Shown one piece after another: positions 51,438 through 60,315 of a stretch of DNA of 64,000 nt. This DNA comes from Lachnospiraceae bacterium (GTDB lineage: Bacteria > Bacillota > Clostridia > Lachnospirales > Lachnospiraceae). Numbering within the stretch: position 1 is the first letter of the stretch; every line of letters begins with the position of its first letter. The notes below the pieces were generated by a model. It saw only the letters and a list, made by a program, of their open reading frames with translations. It did not search any database and was not told the DNA's origin. Where the stretch lies: the NCBI GenBank assembly GCA_017935565.1, contig JAGBHK010000002.1:1-64000 (forward strand), written 5' to 3'. The position numbers were made by a program, and so were the translations under genes.

Positions 51438-52826
51438 CTAAAATCTAAAATATAAAAATGGATTGAAACTTTCGCCTGCAAGATACGCAATTGATATAAT
51501 CAACACAACCCATACCGATACAGGAACAATAATCTCATTAACAACAAACTTAAGTTTACTATTATATTCTTTGTTTACCAATAACTCTTTTACCTTTTTC
51601 ATTATTGGAGTTGATGCTATTGCACCAATCACAAACAACAAACCATATCCAGCCAAATAATACATTGCAGTATCATCCACAATCTTTGCACCACCAAAAC
51701 CAAACATAATCTTGATGTAGTCGATTAATTTTCCTGCGTCTTCTATTGAGAATAAAACCCATCCAAAATTAATCAAAAACAATGCATATATATGTTGGAA
51801 AACTTTTGGTATCTTTTCTAACCATTTAAGCAAGAATGACTTTTCAATAACAAGGAGCACAAAATAATATAAGCCCCAAGCTATAAAGTTCCATCCAAAT
51901 CCATGCCAAAGTCCAGTTAAAGCCCAAACCACAAACATATTAAAGAAATGTCTGCCCTTTGAACATCTATTTCCTCCGAGAGGAATATATACATAATCTC
52001 TGAACCATGTACTAAGAGAAATATGCCATCTTCTCCAAAATTCCGTTATACTCTTTGAAATATATGGATAATTGAAATTTTCCAAGAAAGTAAATCCAAA
52101 CATTTTTCCAAGACCTATAGCCATGTCAGAGTATCCTGAAAAATCAAAGTAAATCTGAAATCCATAAGCCAACGCACTTATCCAAGCTGTTGCTACGGAA
52201 ATATCCGCATAATCCATAGCCTGAACCTGATTAAACACAAAACCAATATTATTTGCAAGAAGTACTTTCTTACCAAGACCAACTATAAATCTGTTAATAC
52301 CTTCTGCAAATTTATCAGAAGTTTCTACTCTTCCTTCCATATCTTCAGCAACTGTCTGATATCTAACAATCGGACCTGCAATAAGTTGTGGGAATAATGA
52401 TACATAAGCTCCTAAATAAAAAGGATTTTTTTGAACTGTTGTATCCTTTCTATACACATCAATTACATATGACATAATCTGGAATGTAAAGAATGATACA
52501 CCTATAGGAAGTGGTAACCACTCAAATCTATATGCTACTTTAAAGAACAACAACATTCCCACATAGAATGCTGTTGAAATCAATGTAATTACCTTTGCTT
52601 TTTTTACTTCATTGGTAACCATATATTTATGAACAAACAATCCAGCAAAATAAGCAATCAGTATAGACGCAATCATGAGGAAAACATATAAATGTTCTCC
52701 CCATGCATAAAATACAAGACTAAATACTAATAGCACATAGTTTTTTGCTTTTCTTGGAACCGCATAATATACCAATAATACTAACGGTAAAAATATCAGT
52801 AAAAACACAAAACTACTAAATACCAT
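51438..52826 (-). CDS. MBOAT family O-acyltransferase (AlgI/DltB-like)
   Basis: A 462-residue polytopic membrane acyltransferase with about 11 spans. Motifs are PLPIGVSFFTFQIMSYVIDVYR, FFPQ-like SLFPQLIAGPIVRY, FDFSGYSDMAIGLGKMFGF, SITEFWRRWHISLSTWFRDYVYIPLGGNR and the catalytic His in WALTGLWHGFGWNF. It carries acyl groups from inside the cell to outer acceptors. Its ATG overlaps the stop of the preceding gene. The target polymer cannot be told; an exopolysaccharide is most likely. Confidence 0.94.
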   Translation of the reverse strand: MVFSSFVFLLIFLPLVLLVYYAVPRKAKNYVLLVFSLVFYAWGEHLYVFLMIASILIAYFAGLFVHKYMVTNEVKKAKVITLISTAFYVGMLLFFKVAYRFEWLPLPIGVSFFTFQIMSYVIDVYRKDTTVQKNPFYLGAYVSLFPQLIAGPIVRYQTVAEDMEGRVETSDKFAEGINRFIVGLGKKVLLANNIGFVFNQVQAMDYADISVATAWISALAYGFQIYFDFSGYSDMAIGLGKMFGFTFLENFNYPYISKSITEFWRRWHISLSTWFRDYVYIPLGGNRCSKGRHFFNMFVVWALTGLWHGFGWNFIAWGLYYFVLLVIEKSFLLKWLEKIPKVFQHIYALFLINFGWVLFSIEDAGKLIDYIKIMFGFGGAKIVDDTAMYYLAGYGLLFVIGAIASTPIMKKVKELLVNKEYNSKLKFVVNEIIVPVSVWVVLIISIAYLAGESFNPFLYFRF

Positions 52827-53320
52827 TATTCCACCTGTCCTTCAATTGTCTTCTTAGCAGTATCGTTATCATCTGAAATACAAACAACAACATACTGACC
52901 ATATACCTTTATAACCGGATTATCTAATTTAACACATTCTTCTGGTGCATAATCAGCATACATTTTACTACGTTCAGCAGCATAATCCTTAAATACCTTT
53001 TCAACTTCCTTTGCTGCATCTTCATCCTTACACTTAACAACTGAAATCAACTCTGCTGTCGAACCAGAACCCATATATGTTTTCTGTTCTTCAATATCAT
53101 CAGCATTTAAGAAAAACCATTGAACAACAAAGTCTGTTTCCTTAGTTGTAAGTTCATCCACAAACTTTACATCTTCTAAAAGCTTATCTGCAAGTTTTTC
53201 AACATTGATATCATAACTTTTATCTTTACTTTCTTTATCTTCAGTTTCATCTTTCTTACATGCTGTAAATAAAGTTAACACTGAAATCATACATAATAAT
53301 AAAACAATAATCTTTTTCAT
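52826..53320 (-). CDS. DUF4358-type lipoprotein
   Basis: A 164-residue lipoprotein: MKKIIVLLLCMISVLTLFTAC gives the signal and lipobox, followed by an acidic Lys-rich linker and one domain with VVQWFFLNADDIEEQKTYMGSGSTAELISVVK and YAPEECVKLDNPVIKVYGQYVVVCIS, the DUF4358 pattern as I remember it. Such proteins are regularly found in MBOAT/DHHW operons of Clostridia. The start at 53320 follows GGAGGA; the upstream GTG at 53332 is part of the site. Confidence 0.82.
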   Translation of the reverse strand: MKKIIVLLLCMISVLTLFTACKKDETEDKESKDKSYDINVEKLADKLLEDVKFVDELTTKETDFVVQWFFLNADDIEEQKTYMGSGSTAELISVVKCKDEDAAKEVEKVFKDYAAERSKMYADYAPEECVKLDNPVIKVYGQYVVVCISDDNDTAKKTIEGQVE

Positions 53321-53332
53321 TTCTTCCTCCAC

Positions 53333-54379
53333 CTACTTAAGATAATTACAAATATAATCTAATAACTTCATATTTTCTGTTCTATTCAAGTGATATCCAT
53401 CACTACTCATACCAGGTGCTAAAACTCTTTCTCCACCTGTTATACCTTCAACGATATTAATATAGCCTATGCCTTTTTCTGCCGCTAAAGTTTGAAGTAA
53501 TGCATCCATCTGGTCAAGTTTAGTATTAACATTCATACCACCTGGATTTCTTTCCGCAGCATACTTGGCTGTAACAGGAATAATAGCTAACGCATATATC
53601 TTAGCATTTGGTTGTACTGCCTTAATTTCATCAATCAATGCTTTATATCCTTCAACATACCAATTATTAGAATATCCAAATTCATTGACACCATACTGAA
53701 TAAATACATATTCAAACTCTTTCTGTTTCAATGCATCTATCATAGTTCCGTATTTGCCATTATCAAGTCTAACTGTCTTTTGCGATACCGCACTCTTAAC
53801 ATTACCACCTACATCATAGAAAAATCTAGGTTTAAGTAACTGCGAACTTAAATACAATCCTCCAACTCTAGAATCTCCAATAAACGCAGAATTATCCAAA
53901 ACGCTGTATTCACCACTAGGCACATATGGCTCTGTTGGTGGTTCTGTTGTTGGTGGTTCTGTTGTTGGTGGTTCCGTCGTAGTCGGTGGTTCCGTCGTAG
54001 TTGGCGGTTCCGTCGTAGTTGGCGGCTGTGTTGTAGTTGGCGGCTGCGTTGTTGTCGGTTCTGTTGTCTGATTATCTGTTGATGTTTCAGACGATGAATT
54101 CGACTCAACTAAATCCGACGAATCTAAAGTATTCTCACCAGAAGCTTCATCATCACCATAATTTTTATCTGACGAACTAACTTTGTTAGATGAATTACTA
54201 TTTGTACTGCTTCCCTCATCTTCCTTAAAGAAGATAACTTTTATTAAAATTATTATAATTAGTGCAATTAATATAAAAAAGAAAATTTTCAATAACTTGT
54301 CCAACATCTGTTCTTTCCTATTTCGTGAACGACGTCTTCTATGTCTATGATCTCTTCTCGTGTATCCTCGACTATCCAT
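53333..54379 (-). CDS. Membrane-anchored SGNH/GDSL hydrolase with Thr/Pro linker
   Basis: A 348-residue protein. An Arg/His-rich cytoplasmic head (RRDHRHRRRRSRNRK) and one membrane span lead to a long Ser/Asn/Thr/Pro linker with TTEPPTT repeats and an SGNH hydrolase domain with AFIGDSRVGGL (catalytic Ser), VFIQYGVNEFGY (block with Asn) and SSDGYHLN (Asp-His). It is the first gene of the acyl-transfer operon and probably adds or removes acyl groups on a surface glycan. I favour the ATG at 54379, preceded by GGAG; 54391 is also possible. Confidence 0.88.
   Translation of the reverse strand: MDSRGYTRRDHRHRRRRSRNRKEQMLDKLLKIFFFILIALIIIILIKVIFFKEDEGSSTNSNSSNKVSSSDKNYGDDEASGENTLDSSDLVESNSSSETSTDNQTTEPTTTQPPTTTQPPTTTEPPTTTEPPTTTEPPTTEPPTTEPPTEPYVPSGEYSVLDNSAFIGDSRVGGLYLSSQLLKPRFFYDVGGNVKSAVSQKTVRLDNGKYGTMIDALKQKEFEYVFIQYGVNEFGYSNNWYVEGYKALIDEIKAVQPNAKIYALAIIPVTAKYAAERNPGGMNVNTKLDQMDALLQTLAAEKGIGYINIVEGITGGERVLAPGMSSDGYHLNRTENMKLLDYICNYLK
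53930..54064 (-). repeat. Thr-Pro repeat-coding tract
   Basis: Tandem 15-18-bp units coding PPTTTE and PPTTTQ form the extended linker of the SGNH protein. The direct DNA repeats suggest length variation between strains. It is a cell-wall-spanning linker, not a CRISPR array. Confidence 0.85.
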
Positions 54380-54452
54380 ATTTTTCTCCATTTCGACTTT
54401 GTCACTAATACATTATAATAACTTTTTAGTGATTTGTAAACCATAGATTTAA

Positions 54453-54490
54453 AAATTCGCATAGTGAAAATCTATTCACTATGCGAATTT
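54453..54490 (-). terminator. Terminator after the GH43 gene
   Basis: AAATTCGCATAGTGAA (54453-54468) pairs perfectly with TTCACTATGCGAATTT (54475-54490), and T residues follow on the minus strand. Confidence 0.9.
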
Positions 54491-54498
54491 TAAGCAAC

Positions 54499-55821
54499 TT
54501 ATACTTTTTTACCAAATACACAAATATTCTTTTCATCTTTACCTGTGAAAATCAATGTAGGTTCATTACGTTCCCAATCCCACGCTGGTGCTACTTTTAC
54601 AGTTTCCACAGTCTTTCCATATGTAATCTTCATAGTAGTATCATCAATCATTTCCCAATTACCATGAGTTAAACTCATAATCAAACTACCATCTTCATTT
54701 AATATCATAGGGAATGAATTTAAAACGCCCTGAGGAGTCGTCTTAATCATCTTAATTCTATCATATCTTCCAGGAATCAGTTTAACATCAACCTTCTGAA
54801 TAGACTCACCTGCATATACCTCTGGCGAAATAACTGGCCATCCATCAGGTGTCCAATACATCTGATAAATATGCATCTTAGAAACTTGACCATGTACAAA
54901 ATCATGTTCTCTAATATGACATACCATATACCATTTACCATCTTCATCGTGTAATACTGAATTATGACCTGGTCCCATATAACCTTGGCAACCTTCAAAA
55001 TGATAACCGCATACAATCATATGTCCAACTTCATTATCATAATCTTCCAAATCTGTCATACTTCTTCCGTTAGCATCAACATATGGTCCCAAAACATCTT
55101 TGCTTCTACCTACTCTAATATTGTAATCAGAACTTAAAGAACCGTATGAAACAAACAAATAATAATAATCAGTTTCTGGGTTATAAATAATATAAGGACC
55201 TTCAATAGCACCGCTTACATATCCTGGTCGTGTAGCAATGTTCTTTCCCCATCCTTCTTCTTTAGCAAAACCAGTTTCTTTATCAAGTTCAATAATGTTT
55301 ACGCCCTTCCAAAATGAGCCATAAACCATATACTGTTTGCCACTTCTAACATCTTCTATAATATTCGCATCAATGGCGTTCACATGTGCATCATCTTCTT
55401 CAGAGGTTTTAACAACGCATCCTTTAGCCTCAAATGGACCTTCAGGCTTGTCTGAAACAGCAAGATAAATAGCTGATTTTCTAACACCAAAACTAGAATT
55501 AGAACAGTACAATCTATACTCATCTCCAACCTTTACGATATCTGGTGCCCAAATCTGGTCAGTTCCAACATGAGCCTTCGCATCTTCCGGAATACTCTCA
55601 ATAAAACCCTTTACAGGTTCCCAAGTGATAAGGTCCTTAGACTTCTTACCAACTCTATGTGTACAATACACATAATAATCTTTAGATACTGGATCTCTGA
55701 AAATAGCTGGGTCATGCAAAAACCATAAACTATTTGGATGCACTTCTTCCCCATGTTTAGGTTTAGCAATAGGTTTAGGTGGCTCCTTAGGGAATACCAT
55801 ACTAGTGTTCTCAAATTTCAT
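54499..55821 (-). CDS. GH43 glycosidase, endo-arabinanase-like
   Basis: A 440-residue five-bladed propeller hydrolase. Key positions are LHDPAIFRDP (base Asp), NAIDANIIED (pKa-tuning Asp) and GAIEGPYIIYN (acid Glu). Phrases such as DQIWAPDIVKVGDEYRLYCSNSSFG, MVYGSFWKGVNIIEL and GPGHNSVLHDEDGKWYMVCHIRE resemble endo-1,5-alpha-L-arabinanases; beta-xylosidase activity is the alternative. There is no signal peptide, so it probably acts in the cytoplasm on imported oligosaccharides. I start at 55821 with GGAGG upstream. A GH51 arabinofuranosidase and an AraM-like enzyme lie 5-7 kb away, and a LysR regulator is divergent. Confidence 0.88.
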   Translation of the reverse strand: MKFENTSMVFPKEPPKPIAKPKHGEEVHPNSLWFLHDPAIFRDPVSKDYYVYCTHRVGKKSKDLITWEPVKGFIESIPEDAKAHVGTDQIWAPDIVKVGDEYRLYCSNSSFGVRKSAIYLAVSDKPEGPFEAKGCVVKTSEEDDAHVNAIDANIIEDVRSGKQYMVYGSFWKGVNIIELDKETGFAKEEGWGKNIATRPGYVSGAIEGPYIIYNPETDYYYLFVSYGSLSSDYNIRVGRSKDVLGPYVDANGRSMTDLEDYDNEVGHMIVCGYHFEGCQGYMGPGHNSVLHDEDGKWYMVCHIREHDFVHGQVSKMHIYQMYWTPDGWPVISPEVYAGESIQKVDVKLIPGRYDRIKMIKTTPQGVLNSFPMILNEDGSLIMSLTHGNWEMIDDTTMKITYGKTVETVKVAPAWDWERNEPTLIFTGKDEKNICVFGKKV

Positions 55822-55946
55822 ATACACGTCCTCCGTTTTAATCACAAAATCGATACATCCATTATACAACAAAATTCAAAAAAATTCCACTAAAAACTGT
55901 AAATTTATCTTTACAATTTATATATCAATGTTTTATTATGATTATA

Positions 55947-55960
55947 TGTTATTAATAACA
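55947..55960. promoter_or_regulatory. Palindrome in the GH43-lysR divergent region
   Basis: TGTTATTAATAACA is a perfect 14-bp palindrome between the divergent GH43 and lysR genes, 36 bp before the lysR start. It has the A/T-rich dyad expected of LysR operators. The assignment is by position only. Confidence 0.5.
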
Positions 55961-55995
55961 CTTGCATTATCATTTTAAATACAAAGGAGTTAATC

Positions 55996-56874
55996 ATGGA
56001 ACTTACTCAATTATTATATTTTTGTGCTGTTGCTAAAAATTTACATATAACAAACACAGCCAAAGAATTGCACATTGCCCAACCGGCACTTACACAATCA
56101 ATCAAGCGCCTTGAAAAAGAACTTGGAGTTCCTCTCCTTGCTTCTAACGGTCGAAATATCAAATTAACTGAATATGGTAAATTTGTATATAAAAAAATTA
56201 ATCCTTTCATCGAAACGATTAATAATATAAACGATGAAATTAGCGAACTCTCTAAAACAGAAAATAACACAATTAGAATTAATTTATCTGCTGCTTCATA
56301 TTTGATAACACAAGCAATTATAGATTACAAAAAACAAAACGAGCATATTCATTTTAGAATATATCAGGATGATGATTTAATAGATTACGACGTAATTATT
56401 TCCACAAAACCATATTATCATAATGCTCCTAACGAATTAAACAATACATATGTATGTACTGAAAAATTGTATTTAGCTGTACCTGGTTCTTCAAAATATT
56501 CAAACAAAAACAGTATCAATCTTGTTGATGTTAAAGATGAAAATTTCATCACTCTTGGCACAGCTACTAGCTTAGGTTTAATTTGTGATAATTATTGTGG
56601 GCTGGCAGGTTTTAAACCAAATATAATATTTCAAAGTGACAATCCAACTTCAGTTAAAAATTGTATTGCAGCAAATATGGGCATAGGATTTTGGCCACAA
56701 TTTACTTGGGGCCCATTAAATTCCCCAGATGTAACTTTATTGCCAATAAAAACTCCAGTATGCCAGAGAGATATAATTATTACTTACAATTCAAACAAAA
56801 CAGACAATTCACACGTTTTAGATTTTTATAATTTTTTAATTGAATACTTTGAAAACAAAAGGTTTGAACAGTAA
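55996..56874 (+). CDS. LysR family transcriptional regulator
   Basis: A 292-residue LysR regulator. The N-terminal winged helix is ELTQLLYFCAVAKNLHITNTAKELHIAQPALTQSIKRLEKELGVPLL along the pattern; the rest is a two-lobed effector domain ending YFENKRFEQ. It is divergent from the GH43 gene with a palindrome between, so it may control arabinan use, although no effector can be named. AAGGAG precedes the ATG. Confidence 0.92.
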   Translation: MELTQLLYFCAVAKNLHITNTAKELHIAQPALTQSIKRLEKELGVPLLASNGRNIKLTEYGKFVYKKINPFIETINNINDEISELSKTENNTIRINLSAASYLITQAIIDYKKQNEHIHFRIYQDDDLIDYDVIISTKPYYHNAPNELNNTYVCTEKLYLAVPGSSKYSNKNSINLVDVKDENFITLGTATSLGLICDNYCGLAGFKPNIIFQSDNPTSVKNCIAANMGIGFWPQFTWGPLNSPDVTLLPIKTPVCQRDIIITYNSNKTDNSHVLDFYNFLIEYFENKRFEQ

Positions 56875-56888
56875 TACCGTTCAAACCT
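56860..56888. terminator. Terminator between lysR and the SemiSWEET-like gene
   Basis: AGGTTTGAAC (56860-56869) pairs with GTTCAAACCT (56879-56888) in a perfect 10-bp stem. T residues follow on the minus strand; the lysR stop codon lies in the loop. Confidence 0.82.
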
Positions 56889-56895
56889 ATACACA

Positions 56896-57177
56896 TTATG
56901 CAATAGCATTTCTCTTTGCATCAAGATTTTTGTTATAAAAATAAATCACAACGTTTGCACTCACCATCATAAGATTTATAATATATGCCACCAAAACAAA
57001 CGAATAATTACCATCGAGCACTTTGGCTGTTATCCCCGCGATATATCCAGTGATTATCATTAGTGTAAACGAAAGACTCATCCCTTTACATGATTTCGAC
57101 TTTATGTTTTTCATAAGCGACAACGGCCATGAACACCCAAAGCATATTAACATTATTGTTTCCATTAATTCTGACAT
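56896..57177 (-). CDS. SemiSWEET/PQ-loop-like small transporter
   Basis: A 93-residue protein with three membrane segments: GCSWPLSLMKNIKSKSCKGMSLSFTLMIITGYIAGI carries the PQ-loop-like WPxSLxK motif (here PL rather than PQ), followed by two more segments. SemiSWEETs form dimers that move sugars; members with a changed motif are uncharacterised. The ATG at 57177, eight bases after AAGGTGG, is better than the GTG at 57189. Confidence 0.78.
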   Translation of the reverse strand: MSELMETIMLICFGCSWPLSLMKNIKSKSCKGMSLSFTLMIITGYIAGITAKVLDGNYSFVLVAYIINLMMVSANVVIYFYNKNLDAKRNAIA

Positions 57178-57334
57178 ATTACATACCACCTTTATATTTT
57201 TTCTTTCGTGGTATATTATATTTCACGTTTTTCATAATGTCTAATATATTAAAATCGCACGAATAATAACTCCAAAATTATCAATAGTTCTATTTACAAT
57301 TAATTCTATATTATTAAATTTTATTTTACATAAC

Positions 57335-58468
57335 TTATACATTATCATTATTTTCTCTATCGCTTAACACTTCATCAGCTAAATTCATTAATTCAAGCTC
57401 ATCCTCCACATCAACCATGTACGGATAATTCTTTTTAACAAATTCCATATGTTTTCTATATTCAGCAGCCTTTTTAGTATCTTTATCTATAAGCAATGCA
57501 TATGTGTACTGATATCTTATTACTGATGGAAAATTCTTCATAGCCATAATAATATTCTTATCCTGTTTTTCTATAAGCGCATCTACAAGCACCTTGTTAT
57601 TATTGCTTATCATTTCAATGTATGCCTTATCGAGTTTAAGGAGAGTTTGGTAAATTCCTACTATAACAGCATTACTGTTAAGCAACGCATCTATCGCCTT
57701 CTTCGTTTCCTCAAATTTTCTTTCAGCCATAAGTTTATTACACTTAAATGCTGCTATCGAAGATATCAAAACATTCTTCATATCTGCATTTTCAGGCAAT
57801 TCAAACCACTCATCATCCATATCTCTCAAGCTGATATTTTTTGAAGTACATTCATTTATCTTTAACTGTACCCATAAAGCCTTCATCGCCAACGGATCCT
57901 TAGACAAAGAAATAATATTCATTCCATCGTTATCTACTTCGCCACTTCTCATTGGCACACCATTGGATAACGCAAGCATTAATCCAATAAGAGCTGTTAT
58001 AAAAAACAATAATGACAACAATTTTACATCTTTAGTTACAAACATTAATATTATAGATACAACAAATGTAATTAAATTAGCCAATGCTCCGCCAATGTTA
58101 TAAAATACAAATGGTATTTTTCCGTCAACTAAATCTGGTGGGGCCATAAGACATTGCCCACCAGTTCCTGCCAAAGTAAATCTCTTTAAAACAAGCTTTT
58201 CTTCCTCTTTTTTCAGCATAAAACTTCCAACTCTAAAAGACGCAAACTTATACCCTGACATCAAACCTGCAACTAAATGTCCCGCTTCATGAACGATAAT
58301 ATTAAACATTAATGCAATGTACAAATATACAAGTGATATACAAATAAATAGTACCTTATCTGACATATTAAGTTCATGAAACCCAAAAAATTCAATCAAT
58401 GCAACACCAAATATGCCGCCCGCCAACATAAATATCACATACGAAAAAACAATACTAAACTTCTTCAT
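57335..58468 (-). CDS. M50 family membrane metalloprotease
   Basis: A 377-residue site-2-protease-like protein. NIIVHEAGHLVAGLMSGYKFASFRVGSF carries the HExxH zinc site (HEAGH, about residues 60-64) in a membrane helix, and the membrane part ends near residue 190. The C-terminal 190 residues are a helical soluble domain (repeated KKAIDALLNSNAVIVGIYQTLLKLDKAYIEM type), perhaps TPR-like. It lies after the sigma factor with the long extension, separated by a terminator, which hints at regulated proteolysis but does not show it. Confidence 0.85.
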   Translation of the reverse strand: MKKFSIVFSYVIFMLAGGIFGVALIEFFGFHELNMSDKVLFICISLVYLYIALMFNIIVHEAGHLVAGLMSGYKFASFRVGSFMLKKEEEKLVLKRFTLAGTGGQCLMAPPDLVDGKIPFVFYNIGGALANLITFVVSIILMFVTKDVKLLSLLFFITALIGLMLALSNGVPMRSGEVDNDGMNIISLSKDPLAMKALWVQLKINECTSKNISLRDMDDEWFELPENADMKNVLISSIAAFKCNKLMAERKFEETKKAIDALLNSNAVIVGIYQTLLKLDKAYIEMISNNNKVLVDALIEKQDKNIIMAMKNFPSVIRYQYTYALLIDKDTKKAAEYRKHMEFVKKNYPYMVDVEDELELMNLADEVLSDRENNDNV

Positions 58469-58572
58469 CACTTATTTTCTCCCATTCATCTTTCTTATCA
58501 TATTTTACCACATCCATCTTATTATAACATATTTTTTCTATTTTTTCATGTATTATATTTATAAATGAAAAA

Positions 58573-58607
58573 AGTAGAAAAGTAATTTTTCACGTTACTT
58601 TTCTACT
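58573..58607 (-). terminator. Terminator of the sigma-fusion gene
   Basis: AGTAGAAAAGTAA (58573-58585) pairs with TTACTTTTCTACT (58595-58607) in a perfect 13-bp stem, followed by TTTTTTC on the minus strand. Confidence 0.9.
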
Positions 58608-58616
58608 CATAAATTA

Positions 58617-60242
58617 TTATATGCAAGTATATACGCCTATCATATCAGATAACTCATCTTCTGGCTTTAAGAATCCATTTTTCAACATTCCATCCACTAC
58701 CATCCCTCTCAAAAATGGTATAGAATGCATACAAAAATTAAATTGTGCCATAAGTCTATTAGGAATTTCTCCTCTCATAACATTTTCACAATATTCCATA
58801 TATTCTTCGCCTATACTCATAAGTTCATTCCATATATGAAGTAGTTCCTTGTTATAGGTTTCAATCGGAATTGCATATCGCAATGTTTCACTATTATGCT
58901 CAGCTGTATACACACCAAATGTCACCTCATAACCCTCATCACACTTTCTAATCATATTTAGTTCAAGTAGTTCTTCGATTTCTCTTTCGGATAGGTTGTT
59001 TATTTCACCCTTTAACACAAGATTAATTAGTTTTGCATTATCATTAAAGGTGATTTTTTCTTTGTCGTATTCTGACTGTTTTTCTGTGACAAATGCATTA
59101 ATGATATTTCCATATTCTGCATTGCTTGCAGAATGACCAACCCACATAAATCGAGGACCATCATATTTTTGCATTCCCATAATATCCCAATTTCCCTTGT
59201 TAGGTCGAACTGTATCATAGTTAAATTGTAGATTTCTTTTATCATACAATGCCCATTGAATATCATCTGCAAGTCTTAACGTAAGTGTCCACTTCTGTTC
59301 CTCATAATCCTGATACTTTCCTAAAATGTAATTACCAGCCTCTAATTGTAATTCTCTTGACTTTTCAAGATATTCGTAAGCCGCCTTTACAAACCTATCC
59401 TGAATAGATGCAAGCTTATCCTGCATTTTTCTCCAGCTTTCAGCACTCACTATAACAAAATTCGTCTCATAAGTAGCCGTCTCCGCCTTATTTCCGTCCT
59501 TTATAAGCAATGTACTTTCAGTCATCCCCTCTACAAAAGGTTCAATATATGGCATCGCAATACCCAACTCTATAGATAATTCCTGCATAGTCACAGGGTT
59601 TCTATAAGCTTCAATCAATATGTTTTTACATATTTTTTCGTGCAACTTATCATAAATATAGATGTTTGGCTCCCATTTTGTACTTACACCACCGCTTTGA
59701 CCAAACTCTATTTCCTCTGGTGCATAACTTAATTTTCCAAATGTCCTCGCCATTTGCATTCCCTCCTTCAATCTCTGTCTTCCATTAAATAATTTTGTTT
59801 TAACAGTTCCTTCAGGAATGGAAAGTTTTTTTGATATATCCGAAATACTATTATTTTCAACATAATACGCTACTATTATCTCTCTATAATCCTTATTAAT
59901 AAGAGCCAACTCTCGCCTAAGCTCGTTTATTTGTTCATCATATAATATCTTTTCTTCAACCAGCTCATCAGCTACAATATTTAGCTCATCAATTTCTGAC
60001 TGTTCCTCATTTTGAAGTCTTATATGCTTCTTATTAGCCCATCTGGCATAGCGATTTTTGACTATTGCCCATACCCATCCATTAAAACTTTCAGGGTTAG
60101 TTCCATTTGATAACGACTTCAATACCTCTAGTGCAGCCTCTGAGGTCAAATCATTGGCTTCATCAGCATTTCCAGTCTTTTTTAGATAATAATAGTACAT
60201 CTTATCTAAATAGTTTTCGCAAAAATAATTTTCTCTTGTCAT
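58617..60242 (-). CDS. Sigma-70 family factor with a 370-residue C-terminal extension
   Basis: A 541-residue protein. Residues 1-165 form an ECF-type sigma factor: region 2 (YYYYLKKTGNADEANDLTSEAALEVLKSL and SFNGWVWAIVKNRYARWANKK) and region 4 (LINKDYREIIVAYYVENNSISDISKKLSIPEGTVKTKLFNGRQRLKEGM). From about 170 on there is a soluble extension. Its first part (YDKLHEKICKNILIEAYRNPVTMQELSIELGIAMPYIEPFVEGM) looks like a second winged helix, and the rest is unrecognised, rich in Trp, Tyr and Glu, with no membrane segment. ECF factors with C-terminal sensor domains often do without an anti-sigma factor. Confidence 0.85.
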   Translation of the reverse strand: MTRENYFCENYLDKMYYYYLKKTGNADEANDLTSEAALEVLKSLSNGTNPESFNGWVWAIVKNRYARWANKKHIRLQNEEQSEIDELNIVADELVEEKILYDEQINELRRELALINKDYREIIVAYYVENNSISDISKKLSIPEGTVKTKLFNGRQRLKEGMQMARTFGKLSYAPEEIEFGQSGGVSTKWEPNIYIYDKLHEKICKNILIEAYRNPVTMQELSIELGIAMPYIEPFVEGMTESTLLIKDGNKAETATYETNFVIVSAESWRKMQDKLASIQDRFVKAAYEYLEKSRELQLEAGNYILGKYQDYEEQKWTLTLRLADDIQWALYDKRNLQFNYDTVRPNKGNWDIMGMQKYDGPRFMWVGHSASNAEYGNIINAFVTEKQSEYDKEKITFNDNAKLINLVLKGEINNLSEREIEELLELNMIRKCDEGYEVTFGVYTAEHNSETLRYAIPIETYNKELLHIWNELMSIGEEYMEYCENVMRGEIPNRLMAQFNFCMHSIPFLRGMVVDGMLKNGFLKPEDELSDMIGVYTCI

Positions 60243-60315
60243 GACAATTCCTTTCCGTCCCTCATTAATATAGTGTCGGAAATTTCAAATTGGTTTTAAA
60301 AATTTTCAAATTAAT

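Noticed and set aside
53848-54108. Gln/Arg-rich open frame and short tandem repeats that could suggest a repeat array or CRISPR
   Set aside because: The repeats are 15-18 bp, have no spacers and code the Thr/Pro linker of the SGNH protein in the right frame.
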